A stretch of DNA of 64,000 nucleotides from contig NZ_JACCEM010000002.1 in assembly GCF_013416525.1 (NCBI RefSeq), positions 186,001 through 250,000 of the forward strand, written 5' to 3'. Below are positions 1-8,308 of the stretch, piece after piece; the stretch's first letter is position 1, and the number at the start of each line of letters is the position of its first letter. The translations under genes and the position numbers were made by a program. This stretch comes from Parapusillimonas granuli (lineage in GTDB: Bacteria; Pseudomonadota; Gammaproteobacteria; Burkholderiales; Burkholderiaceae_B). The notes under the pieces were generated by a model, which had not been told where the DNA came from, ran no database searches, and saw only the letters and a list, made by a program, of their open reading frames with translations.

Positions 1-517
1 ACTGCGGCACCAGGCAGGCATCGGCCATGCCCGGCTGGTCGCCATGGCAGAAACGCCCCGTCTGGTCGCTGCGCGCCAGCATCGCCTCGACCGCCGTCAG
101 CCCCGTTTGTATCCAGTGGCGATACCAGGCGTTCTTCGCTTCTTCGTCGACGCCCAGCGTGTGCTTCAGGTATTTCAAGACGCGCAGGTTGTTCAAAGGA
201 TGGACATCGCAAGCGATGGTCTGGGCGATGGCGCGCACGCGCGCGCGGCCTTGCGCGTCGGCCGGCAGCAGGGCGGGTTCCGGGCGGGTTTCCTCCAGGT
301 ACTCCAGTATGGCCATGGACTGGCCCACCGCCAGGTCGCCGTCGACCAGCGTCGGCACCAGTTCGGTCGGGTTCAGGGCTTGATAGCTCTCGGAATGCTG
401 CTGCCCGCCGTCCTTGAGCAGATGCACCGAAACGCTTTCGTAGGCGATGTTCTTGAGGCTCAGCGCGATGCGCACCCGATACGCGGCGGAGCTGCGAAAA
501 TAACCGTACAGTTTCAT
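1..517 (-). CDS. maiA: Maleylacetoacetate isomerase / zeta-class glutathione S-transferase (3' end outside window)
   Basis: Reads from ATG at 517 off the left edge, so about 172 N-terminal residues are visible and the C-terminus is missing. The N-terminus [19 protein letters not shown] carries the SS-x-x-x-RVRIAL motif of zeta-class GSTs, in which the serine activates glutathione. It is followed by the thioredoxin-fold [13 protein letters not shown] glutathione-binding loop and the [11 protein letters not shown] motif. The family isomerises maleylacetoacetate to fumarylacetoacetate in tyrosine degradation, in the cytoplasm. Its ATG overlaps the ispH stop codon (ATGA), so it is probably the last gene of an fkpB-ispH-maiA operon. 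A stringent-starvation-like or general GST role cannot be excluded from a partial sequence. Confidence 0.85.
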   Translation of the reverse strand, partial: MKLYGYFRSSAAYRVRIALSLKNIAYESVSVHLLKDGGQQHSESYQALNPTELVPTLVDGDLAVGQSMAILEYLEETRPEPALLPADAQGRARVRAIAQTIACDVHPLNNLRVLKYLKHTLGVDEEAKNAWYRHWIQTGLTAVEAMLARSDQTGRFCHGDQPGMADACLVPQ

Positions 518-1482
518 GGGGTTTCCTTGATTTTCCGGGAGAGCTCCCTGGGCAGCGGGAACGATACGTTTTCGGGCGCGCCGTCCAGCGTGCGCACCGA
601 CGCCGCGCCGAGTTCTTTCAGGCGGGCGATCACCCGCTGGACCAGGACTTCGGGCGCCGACGCCCCCGCCGTCACCCCGACGCGCTTGGCCTCGGCCAGC
701 CAGGCGGGGTCTATCATGCCCGGGTCGTCGATGAGATAGGCCGCGGCCCCCTTGCGTTCCGCGACCTCCCGGAGGCGGTTGGAATTCGAGCTGTTGGGGC
801 TGCCCACCACCAGCACCAGGTCGCAGGCGGGCGCCATGATCTTGACGGCGTCCTGGCGATTCTGCGTGGCATAGCAGATGTCGCTTTTCTTGGGCTCGAC
901 GATGTCCGGAAAACGCGCGCGCAGGGCGGCCGCCACGATGGCGGCATCGTCGACGGACAGCGTCGTCTGGGTGACGAAGGCGAGATTCCCCGGGTCCTTG
1001 ACCTTCAGGGCGGCCACGTCGTCCGGTGTTTCGACCAGGTACATGCCTTCGTCGGCCTGCCCCAGGGTGCCTTCGACCTCGGGATGGCCTTTGTGGCCGA
1101 TCATGATGATTTCACGGCCCGCCTGCCGCATGCGGGCGACCTCGATGTGGACCTTGGTGACCAGCGGGCAGGTGGCGTCGAACACCTTCAGGCCCATGCG
1201 CTCGGCTTCGTCGCGCACTTCGCGCGAAACGCCGTGGGCGGAGAACACCACGATGGCTCCGGCCGGCACTTCGTGCAGCTCGTCGATGAAGATGGCGCCC
1301 TTGTTGCGCAGGTCTTGGACCACATAGCGGTTGTGCACGATTTCGTGGCGCACGTAAATGGGCGCGCCATGCAGTTCGAGCGCGCGCTCGACGATGTCGA
1401 TGGCGCGGTCCACCCCGGCGCAGAAGCCCCTGGGCTGGGCAAGGACGACTTCGATTTCCGGCGCCGCGTTGCTGTCCGGCAT
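514..1482 (-). CDS. ispH: 4-hydroxy-3-methylbut-2-enyl diphosphate reductase
   Basis: Encodes 322 residues, the usual length for IspH, which makes IPP and DMAPP from HMBPP in the last step of the MEP isoprenoid pathway. The three cysteines that hold the iron-sulfur cluster are visible in [11 protein letters not shown] (C21), DATCPLVTK and CYATQNRQ. The substrate-binding motifs [26 protein letters not shown] and [11 protein letters not shown] are also present. The start at 1482 was chosen over a longer reading from 1800 because it gives the family N-terminus and sits in a TAATG overlap with the upstream fkpB stop. That coupling to an FKBP gene is common in proteobacteria. The stop overlaps the maiA start. 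Confidence 0.97.
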   Translation of the reverse strand: MPDSNAAPEIEVVLAQPRGFCAGVDRAIDIVERALELHGAPIYVRHEIVHNRYVVQDLRNKGAIFIDELHEVPAGAIVVFSAHGVSREVRDEAERMGLKVFDATCPLVTKVHIEVARMRQAGREIIMIGHKGHPEVEGTLGQADEGMYLVETPDDVAALKVKDPGNLAFVTQTTLSVDDAAIVAAALRARFPDIVEPKKSDICYATQNRQDAVKIMAPACDLVLVVGSPNSSNSNRLREVAERKGAAAYLIDDPGMIDPAWLAEAKRVGVTAGASAPEVLVQRVIARLKELGAASVRTLDGAPENVSFPLPRELSRKIKETP

Positions 1483-1958
1483 TACAGGACCCCCAAGAGA
1501 TGAATGTCGATGCGCAGATCCGCGCCCGCCAGCGGATGGTTGAAGTCGAACAGGGCCAGGTCGCCTTCGACCTGCTTCAGCACCCCCGAATAGCGGCTGC
1601 CGTTGGGCGCCGGGAATTCCACCATGTCGCCGGGTTCGAATTCCATGCCGGGCTCGGCGTGGGCTTCCAGCACGGAACGCTTGACCCACTGGACCAGATC
1701 GGAATTGCGGTCGCCATAGGCCTGCGCCGCCGGGAGCTCGAAGGAAAAGCGCGCGCCCTCTTGCCGGTCCAGCAGGGCCGCTTCCATGCCGGGCGCCCAC
1801 TGGCCCGCCCCCATTTGCAGGGTGGCCGGCTTGCCGTCGAAGGTGTTGGCGAACGTGGAGCCCGCCGCCGGACCGGTGAGCAGATCGATGCGGTAATGCA
1901 GGGTCAGGTACGAATCAGGGCGGACAAAAGCTTTCACTGGTTCAGAGGTAGAAGTCAA
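1482..1958 (-). CDS. fkpB: FKBP-type peptidyl-prolyl cis-trans isomerase, SlpA-like
   Basis: A 158-residue single-domain FKBP of the SlyD/SlpA group, cytoplasmic because no signal peptide is seen. Recognisable FKBP segments are [38 protein letters not shown] and the flap region around [18 protein letters not shown], ending with [20 protein letters not shown]. The phrase FNHPLAG is characteristic of SlyD/SlpA proteins. No histidine-rich metal-binding tail like that of SlyD is present, favouring SlpA/FkpB. It is the first gene of the operon and shares one base with ispH (TAATG). It is divergent from radC across a 94-bp gap that must hold both promoters. Confidence 0.93.
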   Translation of the reverse strand: MTSTSEPVKAFVRPDSYLTLHYRIDLLTGPAAGSTFANTFDGKPATLQMGAGQWAPGMEAALLDRQEGARFSFELPAAQAYGDRNSDLVQWVKRSVLEAHAEPGMEFEPGDMVEFPAPNGSRYSGVLKQVEGDLALFDFNHPLAGADLRIDIHLLGVL

Positions 1959-2052
1959 AATCTGTCACCGTAGAGGATCGTTAGCGTTCCCCTATTTTAG
2001 AGCACATCAGGGGCCGGACCCATCCCGGGCCCGGCTCCGCCGCGAGCCCGAC

Positions 2053-2730
2053 ATGACACTTCAAATTCTGCACGACAAAGCCGAGCGCCCCCGAGAGCGC
2101 CTGCTCGCCCACGGCGCCCACGTCCTGACCTCGGCCGAACTGCTTGCCATCATCCTGCGCACCGGCTTCAAAGGCTGCGACGCGGTCAGCCTGGGGCATC
2201 GCCTCATCCGGCAATTCAACGGCCTGCGCGGCCTGCTTTCCGCCGATGCGCGCACGCTCATGTCCCTGGAAGGCCTGGGCGCGGCCAAGGCCTGCGAACT
2301 GCTCGCCATCAATGAACTGAGCCGGCGCGCCCTGGAAGAAGACCTGAAAGAGGGCCTGGCGCTGAACCAGCCGCAGCGGGTCAAGCACTACTGCGCCGCC
2401 AAGCTGGGCCACCTGGCGGTCGAACACTGCCTGGCGCTGTACCTCGACAGCCAGCTGCGGCTCATCACCAGCGAAGAAGTGTCGCGCGGCACCTTGAACC
2501 ATGCTTCCGTCTATCCGCGGGAAATCATCAAGGCGGCGCTGAAACACCATGCGGCGGCCCTGATCCTGGCGCACAACCACCCGTCCGGCGTGGCCGAGCC
2601 CAGCGCAGCCGACCTGGCCCTGACCCGGCACCTGAAGAACGCGCTGTCGCTGGTCGACGTTCGCCTGGTGGACCATCTGATCGTGGCCGGTTCCAGCGCG
2701 GTCTCGCTGGCGGAACGGGGGCAGTTGTGA
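2053..2730 (+). CDS. radC: RadC family JAMM/MPN-domain protein
   Basis: A 225-residue protein with an N-terminal helix-hairpin-helix-like region (about residues 10-80, containing SLEGLGAAKACELLAI) and a C-terminal JAMM metalloprotease fold. The metal motif H-x-H-x(7)-S-x(2)-D is intact: H174, H176, S184 and D187 in HNHPSGVAEPSAAD. The name comes from an old mapping to a DNA repair locus. Later work questioned a direct repair role, so the molecular function is open. It is complete and not next to any mobile element, unlike many radC copies carried on islands. It converges with the Bug gene across 47 bp that contain a GC-rich dyad without a T run. Confidence 0.93.
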   Translation: MTLQILHDKAERPRERLLAHGAHVLTSAELLAIILRTGFKGCDAVSLGHRLIRQFNGLRGLLSADARTLMSLEGLGAAKACELLAINELSRRALEEDLKEGLALNQPQRVKHYCAAKLGHLAVEHCLALYLDSQLRLITSEEVSRGTLNHASVYPREIIKAALKHHAAALILAHNHPSGVAEPSAADLALTRHLKNALSLVDVRLVDHLIVAGSSAVSLAERGQL

Positions 2731-2777
2731 CGCGGCCCTTCGGTTCCCGCGGCGGCCCGCCTGGCGGGCCGGGCGGG

Positions 2778-3755
2778 TCAATTCGTTTGCAGCTTCGCCA
2801 CTTTGACGACTTCCTCCCATTGCCGCACTTCTTCCCGCATGGTCTGACGGGCCTGCTCCGGGTCCAGATCATAGGGGCTCAAGCCGGCGGCGGCGAACTT
2901 CTCCTTCACCTCGGGGTCGGCCAGCACGGCGGCCAAAGCCTGCCGCCATTTCTGCCTGGCGTCCGCCGGCGTGTCGGCGGGGATCAGCAGCGCGAACCAA
3001 TAGCTCACGTCGAACCCCTGCACGCCGCTCTCGCGGAAAGTCGGCAGGTCGGGAAAACGCGCATCGCGCTGATCGCCCGTCTGGGCCAGGGCGACGATGC
3101 GCCCGCCTTTCAGATGGGGCGCGGCCGATGCCGGGTTGGTGAACACCAGGTCGATGTGCCCCGCCAGCAGGTCGTTCAGGGCCAGCGACGCGCCTTTGTA
3201 GGGAACGACCGACAGCTGGATGCCGGATTTCAGCTGGAAGTACTCCGTGATCAGATGGCTGGGCGAGCCATGCCCCGTGCCTATCGTGATCGTTCCCGGG
3301 CGGCTTTTGGCCCGCTCGATCAGGTCTTGAACGCTCTTGATGCCGGCGCCGCTGTTGGCGAAGAGCATGACCGACGCCCTGCCCACGAATCCCACGACGG
3401 AGAAATCGTCCACCGAATCGTAGGAAAGATTCTTGTACAGGGCGGGCGCCGTGGTCTGCGCGTTGTCGGCCAGGAGCGCCACGTAGCCGTTCTGCCCCTT
3501 CCGGGCCGCAAGCCCCGTCCCGATCGTCGCCCCCGCTCCCGCCCGGTTCTCGACCACCACCGGCTGGCCGAACTTTTCGCCGAGCTTCTGGGCCAGCAAG
3601 CGCGCCACGAAATCGGAGGACCCGCCCGCCGCGTAAGGAACGATCATATTGATGGGCTGCGAGGGAAACGTCTGGCCGTGGCCGGGCGCCAACGCCGCAA
3701 AAAACAACGCCATGCCCGCCAGCACCCCCGCCCATTGACCTTTTCGCTTGAACAT
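2778..3755 (-). CDS. Bug-family tripartite tricarboxylate transporter solute-binding protein
   Basis: A 325-residue periplasmic binding protein with a Sec signal peptide (KRK, then a hydrophobic stretch, cleavage likely after about residue 27). The mature part opens with FPSQPINMIVPYAAGGSSDFVARLLAQKL, the hallmark start of the Bug/TctC family, followed by VVENRAGAGATIGT and GHGSPSHL. These proteins bind small carboxylates and are greatly expanded in Alcaligenaceae. No TctA/TctB membrane partners are nearby, which is usual for orphan Bug genes. A GGAAGGA ribosome-binding site lies 7 bases before the ATG. It is divergent from the LysR gene at 3854 and probably regulated by it. The ligand cannot be told from sequence. 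Confidence 0.92.
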   Translation of the reverse strand: MFKRKGQWAGVLAGMALFFAALAPGHGQTFPSQPINMIVPYAAGGSSDFVARLLAQKLGEKFGQPVVVENRAGAGATIGTGLAARKGQNGYVALLADNAQTTAPALYKNLSYDSVDDFSVVGFVGRASVMLFANSGAGIKSVQDLIERAKSRPGTITIGTGHGSPSHLITEYFQLKSGIQLSVVPYKGASLALNDLLAGHIDLVFTNPASAAPHLKGGRIVALAQTGDQRDARFPDLPTFRESGVQGFDVSYWFALLIPADTPADARQKWRQALAAVLADPEVKEKFAAAGLSPYDLDPEQARQTMREEVRQWEEVVKVAKLQTN

Positions 3756-3853
3756 TCTTGTATCCTTCCATTGGCAAAGTTGAAGATTCCTATAGCCTTG
3801 TCAGGATATAGGCGCCCAACGGCGGCGACCATCGACTAATTCGGCACACAGCT

Positions 3854-4798
3854 ATGACTGCATCGAATACCAGCATTCTTTCCAGGATTCCTTCCCTGCG
3901 CTCGCTCCTGGTTTTCAACGCCGCGGCGCGGCACCTGAACCAGGTCAGGGCCGCCGAAGAGCTCTGCCTCACCCAAAGCGCGCTGAGCCGGCAGCTGAAA
4001 AGCCTGGAAGAACACCTGGGCGTGCAGCTGTTCGAGCGCGGCCCCCGCGGCCTGCGCTTCACGCAGGAAGGCGAACTCCTCTACGACTTCACCTCGCGCG
4101 CTTTTTCCTTGATGGGCGAAGGGGTCAGCCGGCTGGGCCTCTCCACCGAGCGGCACACGCTGGTGGTCTCGGTCGCGCGCAGCTTCGCCCAGCGGGTGCT
4201 GGCGCCCCGGCTCGGGGAATTCGTGGCCGCCCATCCCCAAATCGACTTGCACATAGACATCCACCGGTATTACGCCGACCTGGAATCCTCCGGCGCGGAC
4301 ATCTCCATCCGCCTGGGCGGGGGCGACTGGGACGACTACCATTCCGTCAAGATCACCGACGACGCGCTCGTCCCCGTCTGTGCGCCGCAGGTCGCCGAGC
4401 GGATGAAAGGCCGCGCGGACATACCGGACGACATCGTCGTGCTGCGCAATCGCGAGCGCGAATACCTGGACGCCTGGATGCTGCATCCGCGCGTGCGGCG
4501 CATTCCCGTCGAAGGGCGCATGTCCTTGAGCTTCAATGATTCGGCCACCCTGATCGCGGCGCTCGAGGGCGGGATCGGCATCGCCGTCAGCCGTTCTTCG
4601 CTGGTCGCCGACGCCCTGGACGCCGGCCTGCTGGTGCGTCCCTTCGAAGGCGAAGTCAAGGACGGGCTGGACTACTACGCCGTCAGCTCCCCGCGCTCCA
4701 GGCGAAACGCGGTGGTCATGCTGTTCATGCAATGGCTGGACGCCAGGTTCGCATCCGGTTTTTCGGCGGACACGGTCCGCAGGACCGCGCCGCGGTGA
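3854..4798 (+). CDS. LysR family transcriptional regulator (GcvA-like)
   Basis: A 314-residue LysR-type regulator. The N-terminal winged helix-turn-helix spans about residues 12-75 (SLRSLLVFNAAARHLNQVRAAEE, then QSALSRQLKSLEEHLGVQLFER). The inducer-binding domain follows from about residue 95. The wording of the helix-turn-helix resembles the GcvA group. It is divergently transcribed from the Bug solute-binding gene with a 98-bp shared promoter region, the standard arrangement for local control by a LysR protein. It converges with the class V aminotransferase gene 18 bp downstream. The effector is unknown and is presumably related to the cargo of the Bug protein. Confidence 0.93.
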   Translation: MTASNTSILSRIPSLRSLLVFNAAARHLNQVRAAEELCLTQSALSRQLKSLEEHLGVQLFERGPRGLRFTQEGELLYDFTSRAFSLMGEGVSRLGLSTERHTLVVSVARSFAQRVLAPRLGEFVAAHPQIDLHIDIHRYYADLESSGADISIRLGGGDWDDYHSVKITDDALVPVCAPQVAERMKGRADIPDDIVVLRNREREYLDAWMLHPRVRRIPVEGRMSLSFNDSATLIAALEGGIGIAVSRSSLVADALDAGLLVRPFEGEVKDGLDYYAVSSPRSRRNAVVMLFMQWLDARFASGFSADTVRRTAPR

Positions 4799-4816
4799 AC
4801 CAAGCGGCGGCCGCTC

Positions 4817-6034
4817 TCACGCCGCCCGCGTTTTTTCGCGCCGCAGGAAGTCCTTGCACAAGGCCAGGACGCGGTCTATGTCTTCCATGCCGTTGTATAC
4901 GTGCATGGAGAACCTGAGCATGTCCCTGCGCACGGAAAGCTTCACGCCCTGTTCGAGCAGATGCCGATGCAGGCGGCGCAGGGTGTCGGCGCTGCCGGGG
5001 GAAGCCGCGCCCGCCTCGTAATGCCCCACGGAAATGGTCTGCGCGATATGCGGGCCGGGCGCGCCGCCGCAAACCGGCAGTCCCAGCTCGATCAAGCCCC
5101 TGCCCAGGGCGTGGGCCAGCGCGGTCACGTGCTCCTCTATTCTTTTCGTGCCGATGGACGCGATCAGGGCCAGCGACGCCTCGGCGGCGCAAACGCCGGC
5201 GAAGTTGTAGTTGCCCAGGTCGAACCGGCGCGCGCCCGGCAGGAAAGAGAACTCCGTGCCGCCGAAATCGGACTCGTGCGCGTCCGCCTTGGAAATGTCT
5301 ATGCCGAAACGCGCGACGTAGGCGGGGTCCAGCTGCTCGGCGACCGCGCGGCGCACGTACAAGAAGCCCATGCCGTACATAGCCATGAGGCCTTTCTGCG
5401 TGGACACGGCCAAGGCATCGATGCACATCGCCTCGACGTCGGTATGCAATACGCCCACCGACTGCGCGCCGTCGACCAGGAACAAGGCGCCGCGCGCCCG
5501 GCAGGCGCGCCCCAGGCGTTCGACGTCGGTGCGGAAACCCGGAATGAAAGACACGCTCGACACCGTGAGCAGGCGCGTGCGCTCGTCCATCGCGGCGATC
5601 AGCTCGTCTATCGGCATCGCGCCGTCGCGGGGCTTGACCAAGCGCACTTCCACGCCCCGGCGCCGCAGGTTCAGCCATAGGTAGATGTTGTTGGGATGCT
5701 CCAGTTCGGGGCAAAGCACCACGTTGTCGCCGCTTTGCCAGTCGATGCCGGCGCAGACGATGTTCAATCCCTCGGAAGTGTTCTTGGTGTAGGCCACCTC
5801 GTCGGGCTGGGCGTTGATCAGCGCGGCGTAGCGGTTGCGCACGGCTTCGGCTTGCCGGAACCATGCGTCTTTATCGACCCGCCCTTGGACGCAATCGTCG
5901 AGATGACGCGTGACGGCCGCCAGGACATCGGTGGAAAGCGGGGCCCGGCCTCCGAGATCGAGGTAGGTGCAGGCTTTCATCACGGGAAATTTTTGCCGGA
6001 TTTCAGCGGTTTCGACTTGAGTCAGTGTTTTCAT
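4817..6034 (-). CDS. Class V aminotransferase-fold PLP enzyme (cysteine desulfurase / isopenicillin-epimerase type)
   Basis: A 405-residue fold-type I PLP enzyme. The Schiff-base lysine is K214 in LAVSTQKGLMAMYGMG. The PLP-ring aspartate lies in FLVDGAQSVG, and the phosphate region includes YTKNTSEGLNIV. The C-terminal domain ends with RFSMHVYNGMEDIDRVL, as in cysteine desulfurase-like and isopenicillin N epimerase-like members. The substrate is unknown. It is divergent from kynBA across 212 bp, which raises the thought of a kynureninase-like role, since kynureninase belongs to the same superfamily. The sequence, however, does not open or read like canonical KynU. A racemase, desulfurase or C-S lyase activity is equally possible. 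Confidence 0.85.
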   Translation of the reverse strand: MKTLTQVETAEIRQKFPVMKACTYLDLGGRAPLSTDVLAAVTRHLDDCVQGRVDKDAWFRQAEAVRNRYAALINAQPDEVAYTKNTSEGLNIVCAGIDWQSGDNVVLCPELEHPNNIYLWLNLRRRGVEVRLVKPRDGAMPIDELIAAMDERTRLLTVSSVSFIPGFRTDVERLGRACRARGALFLVDGAQSVGVLHTDVEAMCIDALAVSTQKGLMAMYGMGFLYVRRAVAEQLDPAYVARFGIDISKADAHESDFGGTEFSFLPGARRFDLGNYNFAGVCAAEASLALIASIGTKRIEEHVTALAHALGRGLIELGLPVCGGAPGPHIAQTISVGHYEAGAASPGSADTLRRLHRHLLEQGVKLSVRRDMLRFSMHVYNGMEDIDRVLALCKDFLRREKTRAA

Positions 6035-6246
6035 GGAAAATTGGATAGAAGATTGTCAATGCCCGGACGGCCTGGAAAATGATATGAGGGAGGCCGGCGG
6101 CGGACAATTGAGAAGGCTTCCACTGGCTATGAGCGAAACGCATACCTGCGTGGACGAGGCAGGCGCCATGCGGGGATCCGGCCCGCAAAAGCCACTGACA
6201 TTTTTCGCCCGGATAGTATAAGCTTCAAGCAAACTGGAGTACCGCC

Positions 6247-6912
6247 ATGCAAGAGCTATGGGACATATCCCCGCCGGTGTCGGCCGCGTCGCCGGTGTTC
6301 CCGGGGGACACGCCTTACCGCCAGGTCTGGAACGCTGAAATCGGCCCGCAATGCCCGGTCAACGTCAGCGCCATCACCCTGTCGCCCCATATCGGCGCGC
6401 ACGCCGACGCGCCCCTGCACTACAGCGCCCAGGGCGCAAGCGCCGGCCGGATGGCGCTCGCGCCCTTTCTGGGGCCGTGCCGCGTGATACACGTGATGCA
6501 CGGCGGGCCGCTGATACGCATCCAGGACCTGGAGCCCTTCCTGGCGCATGCGCCGCCCCGCATACTGGTGCGGACCGCCCGGCGGGCGCAGACCGAGGCC
6601 TGGGACCCCGAGTTCACCGCCTATGCGCCCGACGCCGTCGAGCACCTGGCGCGGCGCGGGGTGAGGCTGATCGGGCTGGACACGCCCAGCATAGATCCCG
6701 CCGACAGCAAGACCCTGCCCAGCCACCACGCCATCCTGAAGCACGACATGCGGGTCCTCGAGAACCTGGTGCTGGACGACGTCCAGGCCGGCGACTACGA
6801 ACTGATCGCGCTGCCGCTGGCGCTGGTGGACGCGGACGCCAGCCCGGTGCGCGCGGTATTGCGCAGCCTGCCGCCCGCCCTCCTTCCGACCGACATGAGC
6901 ACGACACCATGA
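6247..6912 (+). CDS. kynB: Arylformamidase (kynurenine formamidase), metal-dependent
   Basis: A 221-residue cyclase-family enzyme that hydrolyses N-formylkynurenine to kynurenine and formate in tryptophan catabolism. The opening [21 protein letters not shown] is typical. The metal-binding motif H-x-G-x-H-x-D-x-P-x-H is intact (H48, H52, D54, H58 in [11 protein letters not shown]). The C-terminal [22 protein letters not shown] region also matches KynB. GGAG lies 7 bases before the ATG. The stop overlaps the kynA start (ATGA), so the two are translationally coupled. The usual third gene, kynU, is not downstream. Confidence 0.95.
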   Translation: MQELWDISPPVSAASPVFPGDTPYRQVWNAEIGPQCPVNVSAITLSPHIGAHADAPLHYSAQGASAGRMALAPFLGPCRVIHVMHGGPLIRIQDLEPFLAHAPPRILVRTARRAQTEAWDPEFTAYAPDAVEHLARRGVRLIGLDTPSIDPADSKTLPSHHAILKHDMRVLENLVLDDVQAGDYELIALPLALVDADASPVRAVLRSLPPALLPTDMSTTP

Positions 6913-7769
6913 ACCAGCCGCCCACCGACGCCCCGCAGGGCGAATCCATCGTCCGCGAAGAAAAAGCCCAGCTCGATTTCTCCGAGGACATGAGCTATGG
7001 CGATTACCTGCACCTGGACCAGGTGCTGGATGCCCAGAAGCCGCTATCGCCCGAGCACAACGAGATGCTGTTCATCATCCAGCACCAGACCAGCGAGCTC
7101 TGGATGAAGCTGATGCTGCACGAATTGCGCGCCGCCATGGGCAACCTGGCGGCGGACCGCCTGCAGCCCTGTCTCAAGATGCTGGCGCGCGTCAGCAAGA
7201 TCATGGAGCAGCTGGTCCACGCCTGGGACGTCCTGGCCACCATGACGCCCCCGGAGTATTCGGCGCTGCGCCCCTACCTGGCGCATTCCAGCGGCTTCCA
7301 GAGCTTCCAGTATCGCCAGATCGAATTCTCGCTCGGCAACAAGAATGCGGCCATGCTCAAGCCGCACGCCCACAACCCCGCCCGCCTGGCCCAGGTGCGG
7401 CAGGCGTATGAATCCCCTTCGCTCTATGATGAGTCCCTGCGGGCGCTGCACCGGCAGGGGTTCGCGATCCCGGCCGAATGGCTGGACCGCGACTGGACCC
7501 AGCCGTACGCGGCCAACCCCGGGGTGCAAGAGGCCTGGCTGCAGGTCTATCGCAATCCCGAGCGTTACTGGGACCTGTACCAGTTGGGCGAAAAGCTCAC
7601 CGACCTGGAGGACGCCTTCCGCCTGTGGCGGTTCCGGCACGTCACGACCGTGGAACGCATCATCGGGTTCAAGCGCGGCACGGGCGGCACGTCCGGGGTG
7701 GCTTACTTGCGCAAGATGCTCGATATCGTGCTGTTCCCCGAACTCTGGAGCTTGCGCACGGACCTCTAG
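6909..7769 (+). CDS. kynA: Tryptophan 2,3-dioxygenase
   Basis: A 286-residue haem dioxygenase that opens the tryptophan indole ring to N-formylkynurenine. Diagnostic segments are [51 protein letters not shown] and, near the C-terminus, [19 protein letters not shown], which contains the axial haem histidine. The protein ends [12 protein letters not shown] as in other bacterial TDOs. The start at 6909 was preferred to a longer reading from 6351 because it overlaps the kynB stop codon and gives the normal N-terminus and family length. It probably forms a two-gene operon with kynB. Confidence 0.97.
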   Translation: MNQPPTDAPQGESIVREEKAQLDFSEDMSYGDYLHLDQVLDAQKPLSPEHNEMLFIIQHQTSELWMKLMLHELRAAMGNLAADRLQPCLKMLARVSKIMEQLVHAWDVLATMTPPEYSALRPYLAHSSGFQSFQYRQIEFSLGNKNAAMLKPHAHNPARLAQVRQAYESPSLYDESLRALHRQGFAIPAEWLDRDWTQPYAANPGVQEAWLQVYRNPERYWDLYQLGEKLTDLEDAFRLWRFRHVTTVERIIGFKRGTGGTSGVAYLRKMLDIVLFPELWSLRTDL

Positions 7770-7816
7770 CACGCTAAAATCATCGGCTACCTCAGGATAC
7801 GTGGCAGACGCGACAG

Positions 7817-7917
7817 CGGATCAACGTAGAAACGGATCAACGTAGAAACGGATCAACGTAGAAACGGATCAACGTAAAAACGGATCAACGTGGCAACGGA
7901 TCATAGAAACGGATCAG
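7817..7917. repeat. 16-bp direct tandem repeat array, about six copies
   Basis: Unit CGGATCAACGTAGAAA begins at 7817, 7833 and 7849 as three exact copies. A fourth at 7865 has one change (GTAAAAA) and a fifth at 7881 has GTGGCAA. Shortened copies follow at 7897 (13 bases) and 7910 (8 bases). The array fills the middle of the 194-bp gap between kynA and rpmE2. Copy decay increases toward rpmE2, suggesting expansion by slippage at the kynA-proximal end. No dyad symmetry or coding frame is apparent. Its function is unknown. Confidence 0.95.
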
Positions 7918-7963
7918 ATGCGCGACTGCCGGCGACCCGACTTTTCAATTACAGGATTTAATC

Positions 7964-8230
7964 ATGAAAGAAGGCATCCACCCCGAATACCGCGAAGTGG
8001 TGTTCCTGGATCAGCAAACCGGCACGAAATTCATTTCGCGCTCCACGCTCCACAGCCGCGAAACCATCGAACTTGACGGCAAGACCTACCCCTTGTTCAA
8101 GTGCGACGTGACCTCGGAATCGCACCCCTTCTACACCGGCGCGCAAACCCGCATCGTCGAGACCGGCCGCGTCGAGAAATTCCGCGCCCGTTTCGCGCGC
8201 ACCGCCGGCACCACACGCAAGGCATCGTAA
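7964..8230 (+). CDS. rpmE2: 50S ribosomal protein L31, type B (zinc-independent)
   Basis: An 88-residue L31 beginning [20 protein letters not shown], the standard start of the B-type. It keeps only one cysteine (LFKCDV) and lacks the CxxC zinc ribbon of type A, so it should not need zinc. Type B copies often replace the zinc form during zinc starvation under Zur control, but I see no convincing Zur palindrome in the upstream 50 bp. The gene is followed at once by a strong intrinsic terminator, so it appears monocistronic. A 16-bp tandem repeat array lies 47-147 bp upstream of the ATG. Confidence 0.96.
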   Translation: MKEGIHPEYREVVFLDQQTGTKFISRSTLHSRETIELDGKTYPLFKCDVTSESHPFYTGAQTRIVETGRVEKFRARFARTAGTTRKAS

Positions 8231-8254
8231 GCTCGCGCTTACTCCAGCGGCACG

Positions 8255-8280
8255 AAAGGCAGCCTTTTGGCTGCCTTTTT
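8255..8280 (+). terminator. Intrinsic terminator after rpmE2
   Basis: Stem AAAGGCAGCC with loop TTTT and complementary arm GGCTGCCTTT, running into a T tract and then AATTT. The perfect 10-bp stem and T run lie 25 bp after the rpmE2 stop codon and just before the next gene. Confidence 0.92.
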
Positions 8281-8308
8281 AATTTAAGATAGCCCTGTCT
8301 CGATTCCC

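Noticed and set aside
2758-2778. GC-rich dyad between radC and the Bug gene as an intrinsic terminator
   Set aside because: The stem is followed by no T run on either strand.
4817-6034. Calling the class V PLP enzyme kynureninase
   Set aside because: Position near kynBA is suggestive, but the N-terminus and lysine region follow the cysteine desulfurase/epimerase pattern rather than KynU.
7817-7917. CRISPR array
   Set aside because: Repeats are contiguous 16-mers without spacers and no cas genes are present.
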